Of a DNA stretch of 64,000 bases, positions 22,872 through 34,691 are shown one piece after another. A program made the translations under genes and the position numbers. The number at the start of each line of letters is the position of its first letter. Position 1 is the stretch's first letter. Source of the DNA: Diabrotica undecimpunctata (lineage: Eukaryota; Arthropoda; Insecta; Coleoptera; Chrysomelidae). Location: assembly GCF_040954645.1 (NCBI RefSeq), contig NC_092803.1, positions 82,126,263-82,190,262 of the forward strand, read 5' to 3'. Below the pieces are notes generated by a model. It ran no database searches. It saw nothing but the letters and a program-made list of their open reading frames with translations, and was not told where the DNA came from.

Positions 22872-24495
22872 CTTGCAACTGAAGTACCTACTTTTAGTGA
22901 ACTGTTAAGAATTTTGAATACGCCACTTGGACCTTCTTATATACAAAATGGAAAAACCCACTATCACATTTTCTGTGAAATAAGTTTAGAAGGTAATTAT
23001 CTAGTCAATTACTGTCGTAGATTCCTGGAATTAAAGAATTAAATGTTTGATTGTTGAAACCCTTACTTCGTGGAATGCACTCATTTCAGATAAAATAAAA
23101 CGTTTTATTTTATCTAAAGAATTAAACTTTATTTTGCAAATAGGCAAAGAATTAAACTTTATTTTGCAAATAGATAAAATAAAACGTTTTATTTTATCTA
23201 AAGAATTAAACTTTATTTTGCAAATAGGTAGGTACTTATTAAACTTTTATTGGTTATATATAACCAATAAAATAAACATCTTACATTTCATGCAAATTCA
23301 TTAGTACCTGTTAACCTCCATCACTCCGACACTGGCAACCTTATTTAGGGATTAGTAACCCTCACAACTATTGTATTCTATTCTGCTCCAACCTTTATAC
23401 CTGGTGGTCATACTCAATTTAAAATTGTTTTCTTATATACCTCTGTAAACTTGTTGACAAATATCTGTTTTTCATTGAGTCACCCGTATCAACAGTTTGG
23501 GGATTTGCATACATAATTTATTGTTTTATTACTCTCTCATACATAAAAATACACTATAGGTTATGCTCGGAGCCACAGCCACTTCCACTAGATGAAATAA
23601 TACCTAAACCTTCTATCTAATACATAAAAAATATGTTGCATATCTGGTTCTAATATGAAATTTATTATAGAAATTGGATTGATTAGGGGACTTCTTAAAA
23701 ATAGTTTTACTGTATAATCAGAATCTCCTTGTAAGAACCCATTTCTATTATCTTAATTTAAACTTATCAAGAATACAGAATTATTTATTCCTACCTGGTA
23801 GGTACCTAGAAAAACATATTCTATAAGTATCACGAAATTGTCAGAAATTAAAATCAATATTCTATATATTCCATAGAAGATTTATTGAAAGTTTTGAAAA
23901 TTGCCTACTACACTCTGGATATTTTGTATACTTAAGTATTTTTTATATAATAATTGAATTTATTTTATAATTATTAAAAGAGACAATCTAGGTGCTATGT
24001 GCATATGTTTTATCTTGGAATCCGATACTACTATTATTAAATCAATAGCACCAATATCTCTTGAAAAATATTAATTAATCCATTAATTAATCATCAAGAT
24101 TATGAAAATATTAAATGCCTATACACCTATTTTATAATCATTTATTATCAACTCTTTACAATATTTACACTAAGTTTGTAAACATTAAACATCACACTGA
24201 TCATACTCTCCGATTTCATTAAATCTTTTAATATCCATGTCTCTAACCTACATTAAACAACAATATTAAGGCTATATTTTAAATTTCGCAATAACCTACA
24301 ACATAATACCGAACTACAATAAACACAATTTATTTTCCAGGTAAGTTTTTATTCAGTACTTTATTTGGCAAATAAATATGTTGTGTTTTATATGTCAGAT
24401 AATTTTAATTTATTTTATCTGTCAGTTTATCTGTTCAGATTTCTTTCCTAGGTGACGCTAAAATTTTAAATCTAAACCAACATAAAACTTTAAAG
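22234..24495. repeat. Left copy of a 2.26-kb direct duplication
   Basis: Collinear with 25889-28151 at a constant offset of 3655 bp, with only scattered substitutions seen by eye. It contains the 5' two-fifths of the transposase, a palindromic block (23085-23230) and segment S (23576-24495). Confidence 0.9.
23085..23230. repeat. Palindrome array upstream of the transposase
   Basis: A 28-bp perfect palindrome (AGATAAAATAAAACG and its complement) occurs twice, interleaved with three copies of AAGAATTAAACTTTATTTTG. The array is about 200-350 bp upstream of the minus-strand transposase start. It creates a spurious ORF at 23047-23304. Copied exactly at 26740-26885. Possible transposase-binding or cruciform sequence. 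Confidence 0.85.
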
Positions 24496-24547
24496 TCTAC
24501 GAGGACTTTGTCAAAGCAACTGATTGAAATGACAATCTTTCAATCTT

Positions 24548-24950
24548 TCGTAGACATACCGTCTCAGGACTCGCAACTAATGTAGAGTCATATGTCGCCA
24601 TGTTACCAATCCAACGGTAACTTTAACATCTTAACTGTAAATTAGACATAATGTAAACCAAATTTTATTTAATAATTTTTAAAGGGTTTTTACCCACATA
24701 TTTAGTGGCTACATCCATGTATTAACTAGTAAGTATTAACCACATTTTTACATTAACCTTAGTCAAAACTTAAATTATTTCATGTTCTTTTTAATTAAGT
24801 GGTTAAATACTATTTTAGGACACTGATGATGGAATATTTATTCCGAAAACGTTTTGTCAATTCAACATAGCCCAACTGGGTTTTTTATATACCTTTTTAT
24901 AAAGGATTTTATTCAAAAATTTTTAATATATGGTATACAGCCAAATACAG
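24548..24950 (+). repeat. Repeat unit Y, copy 1 (Penelope-type terminal repeat, inferred)
   Basis: About 390 bp starting at CATACCGTCTCAGGACTC, containing GGGTTTTTACCCACATATTT, the hammerhead-like core and a CATAGCCCAACTGGG block, and ending in CTTTTTATAAAGGATTTTA. Found again inverted at 28190-28567, direct at 28611-29000 and diverged at 9190-9420. No ORF. Penelope-like elements carry hammerhead motifs in their terminal repeats, which is why I assign it there. Confidence 0.65.
24823..24858 (+). ncRNA. Hammerhead-ribozyme-like motif in unit Y copy 1
   Basis: CTGATGA, one unpaired T, stem GGAAT-ATTT-ATTCC, GAAA, then ACGTTTTGTC, giving a very small possible stem III before the GTC cleavage triplet. 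Very short stem III is typical of retroelement hammerheads. The extra bases make activity uncertain. Confidence 0.55.
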
Positions 24951-25888
24951 GAACTTTGTTTCCTTGTGGATTTTAAAGTTTTATGTTGGTTTAGATTTAA
25001 AATTTTAGCGTCACCTAGGAAAGAAATCTGAACAGATAAACTGACAGATAAAATAAATTAAAATTATCTGACATATAAAACACAACATATTTATTTGCCA
25101 AATAAAGTACTGAATAAAAACTTACCTGGAAAATAAATTGTGTTTATTGTAGTTCGGTATTATGTTGTAGGTTATTGCGAAATTAAAAATATAACCTTAA
25201 TATTGTTGTTTAATGTAGGTTAGAGACATGGATATTAAAAGATTTAATGAAATCGGAGAGTATGATCAGTGTGATGTTTAATGTTTACAAACTTAGTGTA
25301 AATATTGTAAAGAGTTGATAATAAATGATTATAAAATAGGTGTATAGGCATTTAATATTTTTATAATCTTGATGATTAATTAATGGATTAATTAATATTT
25401 TTCAAGAGATATTGGTGCTATTGATTTAATAATAGTAGTATCGGATTCCAAGATAAAACATATGCACATAGCACCTAGATTGTCTCTTTTAATAATTATA
25501 AAATAAATTCAATTATTAAATAAAAAATACTTAAGTATACAAAATATCCAGAGTGTAGTAGGCAATTTTTAAAACTTTCAATAAATCTTCTATGGAATAT
25601 ATAGAATATTGATTTTAATTTCTGACAATTTCGTGATACTTATAGAATATGTTTTTCTAGGTACCTACCAGGTAGGAATAAATAATTCTGTATTCTTGAT
25701 AAGTTTAAATTAAGATAATAGAAATGGGTTCTTACAAGGAGATTCTGATTATACAGTAAAACTATTTTTAAGAAGTCCCCTAATCAATCCAATTTCTATA
25801 ATAAATTTCATATTAGAACCAGATATGCAACATATTTTTTATGTATTAGATAGAAGGTTTAGGTATTATTTCATCTAGTGGAAGTGGC

Positions 25889-26526
25889 TGCCTTTGACTT
25901 GTAACAGTTTCATCCTGCCAAAATTTATTTGGTGTATGACCCTCGTTGATCCATGTTTCAACAAGATAAAATATTTTTCTTTTTTGGTTTCTCATTTCCT
26001 TTATGGTTCTTAGAAAATGTCTTCTCCATATGACAATATCGCTTCTTTCTAATAAAATAGACTTTCTGGGATTCTTTTTCCAGCGGAAGCCTATTTCTTT
26101 TAAAAGTTTCCATAACGTACTTCGACTCATTTCTGGGTAATCCTTATCATCTCGAACTGAGACAAGAACTTTATCCAATGTTGGAAATTCTTGTCTAAAG
26201 AAGAATTCATGCACTTTCCGTCGAAGTCCTTCTTTAAAATGATATTCTATTTGAAATTTTGGTTTCCCTGGAGCATTACGTGGCATTTGAAAACTACCAC
26301 ATTTCTCTTCTTTAATAACTCTGTAAATCGTAGATTTCCCAACACCAAGTGTACTGCTAACTAACTCAACGGTCTCATCAACACTTTCACATAAACGTTT
26401 GTCTGTAAATGATTTAAAACAATTAAATATTAATGTTTTTTCATTAACTGTTAGAGGGCCAATTTTTCGGCGTTTACACGGCACTTCCAAATTTTCCATA
26501 ACACTAGTATACACAATAAACTGCAC
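25889..26526 (-). pseudogene. Truncated second copy of the DDE transposase
   Basis: The first ~212 codons of the transposase at 21504-22871, with only two coding differences noticed (Pro to Arg in the PCK-RKIG motif and Asp to Glu in IKE-K). It keeps the V in YLVETW, so the loss of the first Asp predates or was copied with the duplication. It breaks off after DETVTSQR where the inverted segment S begins, so the ORF ends in unrelated residues. It lacks the second Asp and Glu and cannot be active. Confidence 0.85.
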
Positions 26527-26739
26527 CTTGCAACTGAAGTACCTACTTTTAGTGAACTGTTAAGAATTTTGAATACGCCACTTGGACCTTCTTATATACA
26601 AAATGGAAAAACCCACTATCACATTTTCTGTGAAATAAGTTTAGAAGGTAATTATCTAGTCAATTACTGTCGTAGATTCCTGGAATTAAAGAATTAAATG
26701 TTTGATTGTTGAAACCCTTACTTCGTGGAATGCACTCAT

Positions 26740-26885
26740 TTCAGATAAAATAAAACGTTTTATTTTATCTAAAGAATTAAACTTTATTTTGCAAATAGGC
26801 AAAGAATTAAACTTTATTTTGCAAATAGATAAAATAAAACGTTTTATTTTATCTAAAGAATTAAACTTTATTTTGCAAATAGGTA
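26740..26885. repeat. Palindrome array, second copy
   Basis: Same block as 23085-23230, with both 28-bp palindromes intact. Confidence 0.85.
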
Positions 26886-28189
26886 GGTACTTATTAAACT
26901 TTTATTGGTTATATATAACCAATAAAATAAACATCTTACATTTCATGCAAATTCATTAGTACCTGTTAACCTCCATCACTCCGACACTGGCAACCTTATT
27001 TAGGGATTAGTAACCCTCACAACTATTGTATTCTATTCTGCTCCAACCTTTATACCTGGTGGTCATACTCAATTTAAAATTGTTTTCTTATATACCTCTG
27101 TAAACTTGTTGACAAATATCTGTTTTTCATTGAGTCACCCGTATCAACAGTTTGGGGATTTGCATACATAATTTATTGTTTTATTACTCTCTCATACATA
27201 AAAATACACTATAGGTTATGCTCGGAGCCACAGCCACTTCCACTAGATGAAATAATACCTAAACCTTCTATCTAATACATAAAAAATATGTTGCATATCT
27301 GGTTCTAATATGAAATTTATTATAGAAATTGGATTGATTAGGGGACTTCTTAAAAATAGTTTTACTGTATAATCAGAATCTCCTTGTAAGAACCCATTTC
27401 TATTATCTTAATTTAAACTTATCAAGAATACAGAATTATTTATTCCTACCTGGTAGGTACCTAGAAAAACATATTCTATAAGTATCACGAAATTGTCAGA
27501 AATTAAAATCAATATTCTATATATTCCATAGAAGATTTATTGAAAGTTTTAAAAATTGCCTACTACACTCTGGATATTTTGTATACTTAAGTATTTTTTA
27601 TATAATAATTGAATTTATTTTATAATTATTAAAAGAGACAATCTAGGTGCTATGTGCATATGTTTTATCTTGGAATCCGATACTACTATTATTAAATCAA
27701 TAGCACCAATATCTCTTGAAAAATATTAATTAATCCATTAATTAATCATCAAGATTATGAAAATATTAAATGCCTATACACCTATTTTATAATCATTTAT
27801 TATCAACTCTTTACAATATTTACACTAAGTTTGTAAACATTAAACATCACACTGATCATACTCTCCGATTTCATTAAATCTTTTAATATCCATGTCTCTA
27901 ACCTACATTAAACAACAATATTAAGGTTATATTTTTAATTTCGCAATAACCTACAACATAATACCGAACTACAATAAACACAATTTATTTTCCAGGTAAG
28001 TTTTTATTCAGTACTTTATTTGGCAAATAAATATGTTGTGTTTTATATGTCAGATAATTTTAATTTATTTTATCTGTCAGTTTATCTGTTCAGATTTATT
28101 TCCTAGGTGACGCTAAAATTTTAAATCTAAACCAACATAAAACTTTAAAATCCACAAGGAAACAAAGTTCCTGTATTTGGCTGTATACC

Positions 28190-28567
28190 ATATATTAAAA
28201 ATTTTTGAATAAAATCCTTTATAAAAAGGTATATAAAAAACCCAGTTGGGCTATGTTGAATTGACAAAACGTTTTCGGAATAAATATTCCATCATCAGTG
28301 TCCTAAAATAGTATTTAACCACTTAATTAAAAAGAACATGAAATAATTTAAGTTTTGACTAAGGTTAATGTAAAAATGTGGTTAATACTTACTAGTTAAT
28401 ACATGGATGTAGCCACTAAATATGTGGGTAAAAACCCTTTAAAAATTATTAAATAAAATTTGGTTTACATTATGTCTAATTTACAGTTAAGATGTTAAAG
28501 TTACCGTTGGATTGGTAACATGGCGACATATGACTCTACATTAGTTACGAGTCCTGAGACGGTATAT
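28190..28567 (-). repeat. Repeat unit Y, copy 2 (inverted)
   Basis: Reverse complement of unit Y. Together with copy 3 (28611-29000) and a ~45-bp spacer it forms a near-perfect ~800-bp palindrome. Confidence 0.85.
28263..28298 (-). ncRNA. Hammerhead-like motif in unit Y copy 2
   Basis: Same core as at 24823-24858, read from the minus strand. Confidence 0.55.
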
Positions 28568-28610
28568 CTACGAGGACTTTGTCAAAGCAACTGATTGAAA
28601 TGACAATCTT

Positions 28611-29000
28611 TCAATCTTTCGTAGACATACCGTCTCAGGACTCGCAACTAATGTAGAGTCATATGTCGCCATGTTACCAATCCAACGGTAACTTTAACAT
28701 CTTAACTGTAAATTAGACATAATGTAAACCAAATTTTATTTAATAATTTTTAAAGGGTTTTTACCCACATATTTAGTGGCTACATCCATGTATTAACTAG
28801 TAAGTATTAACCACATTTTTACATTAACCTTAGTCAAAACTTAAATTATTTCATGTTCTTTTTAATTAAGTGGTTAAATACTATTTTAGGACACTGATGA
28901 TGGAATATTTATTCCGAAAACGTTTTGTCAATTCAACATAGCCCAACTGGGTTTTTTATATACCTTTTTATAAAGGATTTTATTCAAAATTTTTTATAAA
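28611..29000 (+). repeat. Repeat unit Y, copy 3
   Basis: Direct copy of 24548-24950 (offset 4071). It is followed by ATAAAACTTTAAA, the same phrase that precedes the insertion after segment S (near 28139), so this phrase may be a target duplication. Confidence 0.85.
28894..28929 (+). ncRNA. Hammerhead-like motif in unit Y copy 3
   Basis: CTGATGA, GGAAT/ATTCC stem, GAAA and GTC in order, identical to copy 1. Confidence 0.55.
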
Positions 29001-29399
29001 ACTTTAAATTATTTTGTATTAAATCGTACCTTAAAAATATTAATAATAGTATTTATAAAACGTATCGTTTCAAGAACAAAATATGATTAAAATGTCAAAT
29101 AGTGGTAATTTAGATTTATTTCCTAGATGGCGTCGTTAGTTTACTGGACAAACGGTGTGGCTTGTCATCATAACCTTTTATATAGATCGATTGCCACTAT
29201 TTTACTTCCTATTATAATAAAATATAAAAAAACATACATTTGCCAGTTTGTTTTAAAACTCACAATCTAAACCTGCCCGCCTCTCTCACGTTTCCTGGCC
29301 CTTTAATACTCCCGGCTCATGTCACTCTGGGCTCAATAAACTGGACAATGTTTGCTTTGGTAATGAGATTAGATAGCTAACCTTTGAATCTTGTTTCAG
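29001..29399. other. Sequence upstream of the exon (intron-like)
   Basis: No element or gene recognised. Base composition rises in GC towards the exon (29270-29340). The stretch ends in a pyrimidine-rich TTGTTTCAG acceptor. Confidence 0.4.
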
Positions 29400-29518
29400 G
29401 TTATTTAAGCTCAGGCTCTTTCCCGACGAGGAGTTGTTTGCCAACGATATATCCTTCGAATCGACTGGAGGCGTCATCAAGTTCGATCCGACGGTTGTGT
29501 ACACTGGAAATTTGGAAG
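29400..29518 (+). CDS. Internal exon, ADAM10/kuzbanian-like prodomain (host gene)
   Basis: A 119-nt open exon bounded by TTGTTTCAG and by GTGAGT, with one leftover base at each end (phase 2 in, phase 1 out). It encodes 39 residues including LFKLRLFPDEELFAND, SFESTGG and VVYTGNLE. The pattern FKLRL...F..D..FE...G...D...VYTG.LE recalls the prodomain of ADAM10-type membrane metalloproteases, which cleave substrates such as Notch. Its GC content and codon use differ from the surrounding repeats and it has no frameshift or stop, so I treat it as host coding sequence. No partner exon was found in the window, consistent with very long introns. The exon call is firmer than the family call. Confidence 0.6.
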
Positions 29519-30720
29519 GTGAGTTTTAAGAGAATTAATTTATATACTGCAATGACCAGGGTCGAAACTAGGGACGACTCAGCGTAAAATAGGAAGTAAA
29601 GGAAGTAAGTTATGCAATAAAATCCAATGCGAAGTAATAGCTCGAAGATGTTGAATATATTACTAAAAATAACCAACACTGGCTTTAGTAGTCCGTTTTA
29701 AGTAAATAAACAAAAATCGATTTTTTGAAAATTTAGAAAGTAAAAGTTCCTTTAATTTTTCGTAATTACAAACATTACGGTTATTTGGTAAAATTGTTTC
29801 ATGTATTTCATAGAACTAAAATGTTTTCCAATTCAAAATTAAACATTTGTGCAAATTTTGTGTTTAGGTAACAAATAAGTAAAAAAACTAAAATTAACCA
29901 ACACTGGCTTCGGAACGAGCTTTTCTCATAACGACATCGACGTTAATGCAATCCCATTTGTCTTCATTATAATTCCAGCTTAGTTTAGTGCACTTCGTTC
30001 TCCTGTTGTTACTCTCTTTTTCTTCGCGGGAACAGCTCCAGTACGATAGAAAGCCATCAGTTTGAACGTAAAACCGTGACGGCAAATTATGTGAGCGAAA
30101 TTGTAGGAAAAATAGAGGCTGGTGTTTTCATATCAGCCGTTCTCAACATTAGGCATGTTAAATTTTGCAGACACATCAGAGGTGTGCAACTTTATGTGCA
30201 AAAAATTAAAAGATCTGACAGAAAGGAATTTCTTATAAAAGTCTCTTTGTAATGGCATTTTTATAGTGTTAGGTTAAAAGAATATTCACTAAAGAGTAAA
30301 CAGACAATATCAACTTTATTTCAATATGATCATTCAAGTAAATCCTCCGCTAACTGCTCCTCTATTGAGCTATCACGTCTATATAGCGACCACTCTAATG
30401 ATTCGTCTATGAATTACTGATGATGTTTAAATATGTTAAATTATCCGTTTAACGACCACTTCAGGTAAGCATCATAACCACCTGTCTTATTGTCAAAATG
30501 GCATGTAACCGTGACGAAGATACGTTTAAAATTTGAAGGAAAAATATAGAATACATACTTTATCTTATTGACGCAACAATAAAGTTTGCCTGTGTATTGT
30601 GCCTTTTTAGCATTAATTGTATAGAAGTATGTTCAGTTCAAGGAATTGATGAAGAAAACTTAAATAAAACCGCGTATTGTCTTACAATATTTGTTAGATA
30701 AAATCTTATAGGAAATTAAT
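29519..30720. other. Intron-like sequence, no gene recognised
   Basis: AT-rich with no element end identified. The minus-strand ORF at 29894-30085 has no family signature. The LINE 3' end at 30723 lies at the right edge. Confidence 0.4.
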
Positions 30721-30722
30721 GA

Positions 30723-31664
30723 TTAATGATTTATTAAAATTAAACGAAAACATATATCTGTGATGTCGCTCTTCATGCCAAGTTCTTGGCGTCGTTTATT
30801 GTAATGAGGGCAGTCCACAAGGATGTGTAGAACACTTAGTGGAGATTGGCAATAGTGACAGATTGGCTTACGATCGGCGTTGTCGTTACCCATAATACCG
30901 ATGTGGGAGGGAATCCATATGATAGTGATATGGATGTCGTGGATGATAAGATTTTGGTAAGTCTCATGGATTTTTTCTACAAGAGGGTGATAAGTAAATA
31001 GATTATTGATGGACTGAATAGAGGCAAGGGAGTCTGTACAGATGGCAATATGTTGATTGGGTGCTGTACAGAGTTTGAAGGCTTGGTAAATAGCATACAG
31101 TTCACCAGTGTGAACGCTGCATGTGGCAGGTATTTGACATGAACTAACGACTGTTTCCATAGTGGTAACCGCACAACCAACCCCCTTTTCGCTCTTTGAT
31201 GCGTCAGTGTAGAGTACCTGATCGAATTTCTTAAAATTAAGAATTTCTAGTAAGGATTTCTTAATCAAATCCTGGTTGGTTTCTGCCTTACTAAACTTTG
31301 TAAGTGACACATTAAATTTCGGTAAAGTTTTGGTCCAAGGAGAATTCTGCGGGATCGGGAGAGGTTTAGTTAGGGATAAATTTATATGTGGTATTAAAGT
31401 TGGAAGTAGGAGGGCGATAGTGTGTATGCGTGGAGCAGGAGGGTGAGTACTAGTATAGTTGGCTAATATCAACAGTGTGTGTACTGGATTAGAAAGGTTA
31501 GCTGAAGTAGAGGCAGCATAAGAAAGGAGGAGATATTGGCGCCTAAGCCAAAGAGGAGGTTCGTTGGCTTCGCGGTAGAGGCTCTCAGCTGGACTGCTCC
31601 TAAACAGAGGCGGATAGCAGTATTATGCACTAAATTAAGGGTTTGTAAGGATGTTTTGGATGCT

Positions 31665-31669
<5 letters not shown>
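30723..31669 (-). pseudogene. 3' half of a split LINE (RT thumb and RNase H)
   Basis: On the minus strand the sequence starts MSASKTSLQTLNLVHNTAIR (31669), continuing exactly the reading frame that stops at the (TA)n edge near 36274 (KLDYGSFIY). After a frame change near 31470 come the linker and an RNase H domain: VLYTDASKSEKGVG (Asp), HTGELYAI (Glu), ICTDSLAS (Asp) and IIWIPSHIGIMGN. It ends with a C-terminal zinc-binding-like CHYC...H...C (CHYCQSPLSVLHILVDCPHY). The RNase H end and the CHYC segment are fused, indicating a small internal deletion. Dead because of frameshift and split. Confidence 0.85.

Positions 31670-31730
<61 letters not shown>
31667..31730. repeat. (TA)n at the LINE/RTE junction
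   Basis: AT tract between the split LINE (left) and the 3' tail of the RTE element (right). Confidence 0.95.
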
Positions 31731-31733
<3 letters not shown>

Positions 31734-34691
31734 TCATCATCATCATGGCTTATTCACTCCTGGCGGAGTGTTTGCCGCCCTTTTGGGCTATTTATTGCGG
31801 ATTTATTTATTGCGGAGAATCAGTCCGCTGTTGTTTTTTTTATTATTATAGCAGCGTGTGTGACTTGGCATTGTCTACAATTTTCCTCCATTCTTTCCGG
31901 TCCTTACAGCGCTCCTTCCAATTGTAGATTCTCAGCTTCTTTATGTCTCCTAAGACTTGATCTCTCCATCTTGTTTTGGGTCTCCCCTTTGGTCTCTTTG
32001 TTGTTGGTCTCCATCCAGTTATTCGTTTTAGGGTAGAGTCTGGGTTAGCTCTTTCTATGTGTCCCAGCCACCTAAGCCTTTGCGTCTTCACGAACTTGAT
32101 TATGTCTTCACCCTCGATGACTTCTTTAATTTCTTCATTGGTTAATCTTCTAAATTCGCCTACACTTATTCTCACCGGTCCCATTATTCGTCGAATTATC
32201 TTTCTCTCTAGGATTTCCAACCTCATTTCATCTTTTTGTGTTAGGCACATCGTCTCTGCACCATAGGTGATCACTGGCCTGATTGCAGTCTTGTAAATTT
32301 TTAATTTGGTTTTCTTACTAATGTACTTTTCTTTCAGGAATTTTTGGTAATTCCAGTAGGTTTTATTACCCAGTAGGATGCGTTCATTTATTTCATCCGT
32401 TCTATCATTTCTGTCATTCACCATCACTCCCAGGTATTTGAAACGGTGTACTCTTTCAAATGTATATGCACCAAGCTTAATTTCTTTCTCTATGTTCGTA
32501 TTCTCTCTTGAACACTTGAGGTATTTCGTTTTGCTTTGGTTTATTACTAGCCCTCTCTTCTTTGCTTCTTTATCTAGTATTAATATTATGTTCTGCATGG
32601 TTTTTAAATCTCTAGTAACCAGTGCAATATCGTCTGCATACGCTATCAGTTGGGCTGAAGATTCGATAATCGTTCCCATAATTTTGGCTGCTCTTACTGC
32701 CCCCTCTATGGCAATGTTAAATAATGTTGTTGGCAGGGAGTCTCCCTGTCTGACACCTACCTCCATTTGTACTTCATCTGACGGGCCTTCCCTTGTTAAG
32801 ATTCGTGCCTTGGATTCCTTCATCGTCATTTTCGTGAGACTTATTAGTTTTTCTTGGATGCCTAATTGATTCATATCCTTAATTAGCTCCTCCCTTATTA
32901 CACTGTCAAAAGCTTGCTTGTAGTCAATAAACAGTATATGTAGATCTATTCCGTGCTCGTAACTTTTTTCGACGATTTGCGTTACAATGTGTATTGCATC
33001 TATTGTTGACTTACCTTCCCTGAATCCATGTTGGTATTCACCTATTTTTGTTCTAGTTTCTTTTTCTATTCTTTGTCTGATCAAATTAGTTAATATTTTG
33101 TACATTGTATTTAATAACGTGATTCCCCTGTAGTTAGTGCATTTCGTCTTGTCGCCTTTTTTAGGGATTGGTGTTATCAGACCACAATTCCAGTCGTTCG
33201 GCATGCGTTCTTCTTCCCATATTCGTTCTATTAGGTTGTGGATTCTGTGGGCTAGTTCCTCTCCCCCTTTCTTGAAGAACTCATTTATAATGTCGTCTGG
33301 CCCTGCTGCTTTCCTTGTCTTTAATCTGTTTATGGTCGCCAATACTTCGCTGTATGAGGGAGGCTCTGATTGTTCTTCATTCCTATTTTCTGTTTGTTCT
33401 TCATTTTCTGCATTTTCAGCCTCGTCTTTCTTTTTAAACAGTTCTCTATAGTGTGTTTCCCATTCCATTTTTCCAATATTTGCCGGTATCTCTTTTTTTC
33501 TCTGTGATTTTATGTATTTGTATAGTCTTGCATTGTCATTACTATTGGCTTCGAGTTCCTGCAGTAATTCTTCTATCCATTTCTTCTTTTTTGTTTTGCA
33601 GCATTTATCTGACTCTTTCTTCTTCTCTTTATAGTGTAGGAGATCTTCTTGTTTCCCTGTGGCCACCCACCTGTGTCTTGCTTTATCCTTGTCTTTACTA
33701 GCTTGCTCGCATTCTTCATCGTACCAATCCTTTCTTTTTTTGTCTTTCATTAGTCCTATCGTCTCCTCTGCTGTTGTTAAGATACTATCTTTTATGTCTT
33801 CCCATGTTTTATCTATGTTTGATGGTTTTAGGACTAGTCGTTTTTCTTCTAGTTTAGTGCAGAATTTTCTGTTTGCATTATCTGTATTTAGTTTCGACCG
33901 ATTCCACCTCTTTTTTTTCTTTCTGTCGTTTTTATCTTTAAGTATCTTCAATTTCATGTCGCCTATCACCAAAATGTGATCCGAATCAGCATTGGCTCCC
34001 CTGTATGACCTTACATTCTGTACAATTGTTCTCCATTTTTTTGAGATTAGGATGTGGTCTATTTGGTTTCCATCTGTTGTTCCAGGTATTAGCCACGTTA
34101 CTTTGTGCTCTTTTTTGTGCTTGAATTGAGTGCTAATAATAAAAGTATTGGTTGCTGCTGCTAGATTACATATTCTCCTGCCATTGTTATTCGTATTTTG
34201 ATGGATCGTTTCTTTTCCTGCGATTTCTCTGTTCGTGTCTTCTTTCCCTATCTTTGCGTTAAAGTCTCCTAGCAGGATTAGTATGTCGTTCTTTGGTATT
34301 TCTTCGTACAATTCTTCAAGTTTCTCATAGAATTCATTCTTTTCTTCTTCAGGGGCATTCTCAGTAGGGGCATATATGTTGACAAATGTTAAATTTGCTT
34401 GTTTATTTTTCATTCTAATATATGATATTCTTCCATCAACCGCTTTAAAGTTAATAATCTTGTCTCTTACGCTATTACTAACTAGAAAGGCAGTTCCATT
34501 GCGCCCCTGTTTGCTTTCTCCTGCGTAGTACATTGTGTAATTTCTTCTAGCAATCATCCCTTCTCCTGCCTACCTTATTTCTTGTAGCGCTAGTATTCCC
34601 ATCTTGTATTTTATCATTTCTTTTGCCAACTCTTCCATTTTGCTTGGTCTTAGAAGTGTTTTGATATTCCACGTTCCTATTCTTATTTTTC

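Larger units (their letters stand above)
24497..25888. repeat. Left arm of ~1.4-kb inverted repeat
   Basis: Reverse complement of 27231-28600. In order it contains a small hairpin (24497-24556), repeat unit Y (24548-24950), a ~50-bp linker, and segment S inverted (about 24984-25888). Its right edge joins the truncated transposase copy at CTG/CCTTTGACTTG with a few bases of microhomology. Confidence 0.88.
25889..28151. repeat. Right copy of the 2.26-kb direct duplication
   Basis: Offset of 3655 bp from 22234-24495 with no net insertion or deletion. Near-identity implies recent duplication, gene conversion or an assembly artefact. Confidence 0.9.
27231..28600. repeat. Right arm of ~1.4-kb inverted repeat
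   Basis: Segment S (27231-28151), the linker, inverted unit Y and the small hairpin. It mirrors 24497-25888 around the truncated transposase copy. Overlaps the direct duplication. Confidence 0.88.

Noticed and set aside
23047..23304. 85-residue ORF identical at 26702-26959
   Set aside because: It is made by the palindrome array and its internal repeats, not a protein-like sequence.
31536..34002. Several plus-strand ORFs of 80-165 residues
   Set aside because: They are antisense shadows of the RTE polyprotein and of the LINE RNase H region; composition is biased to Ser, Leu and Phe.
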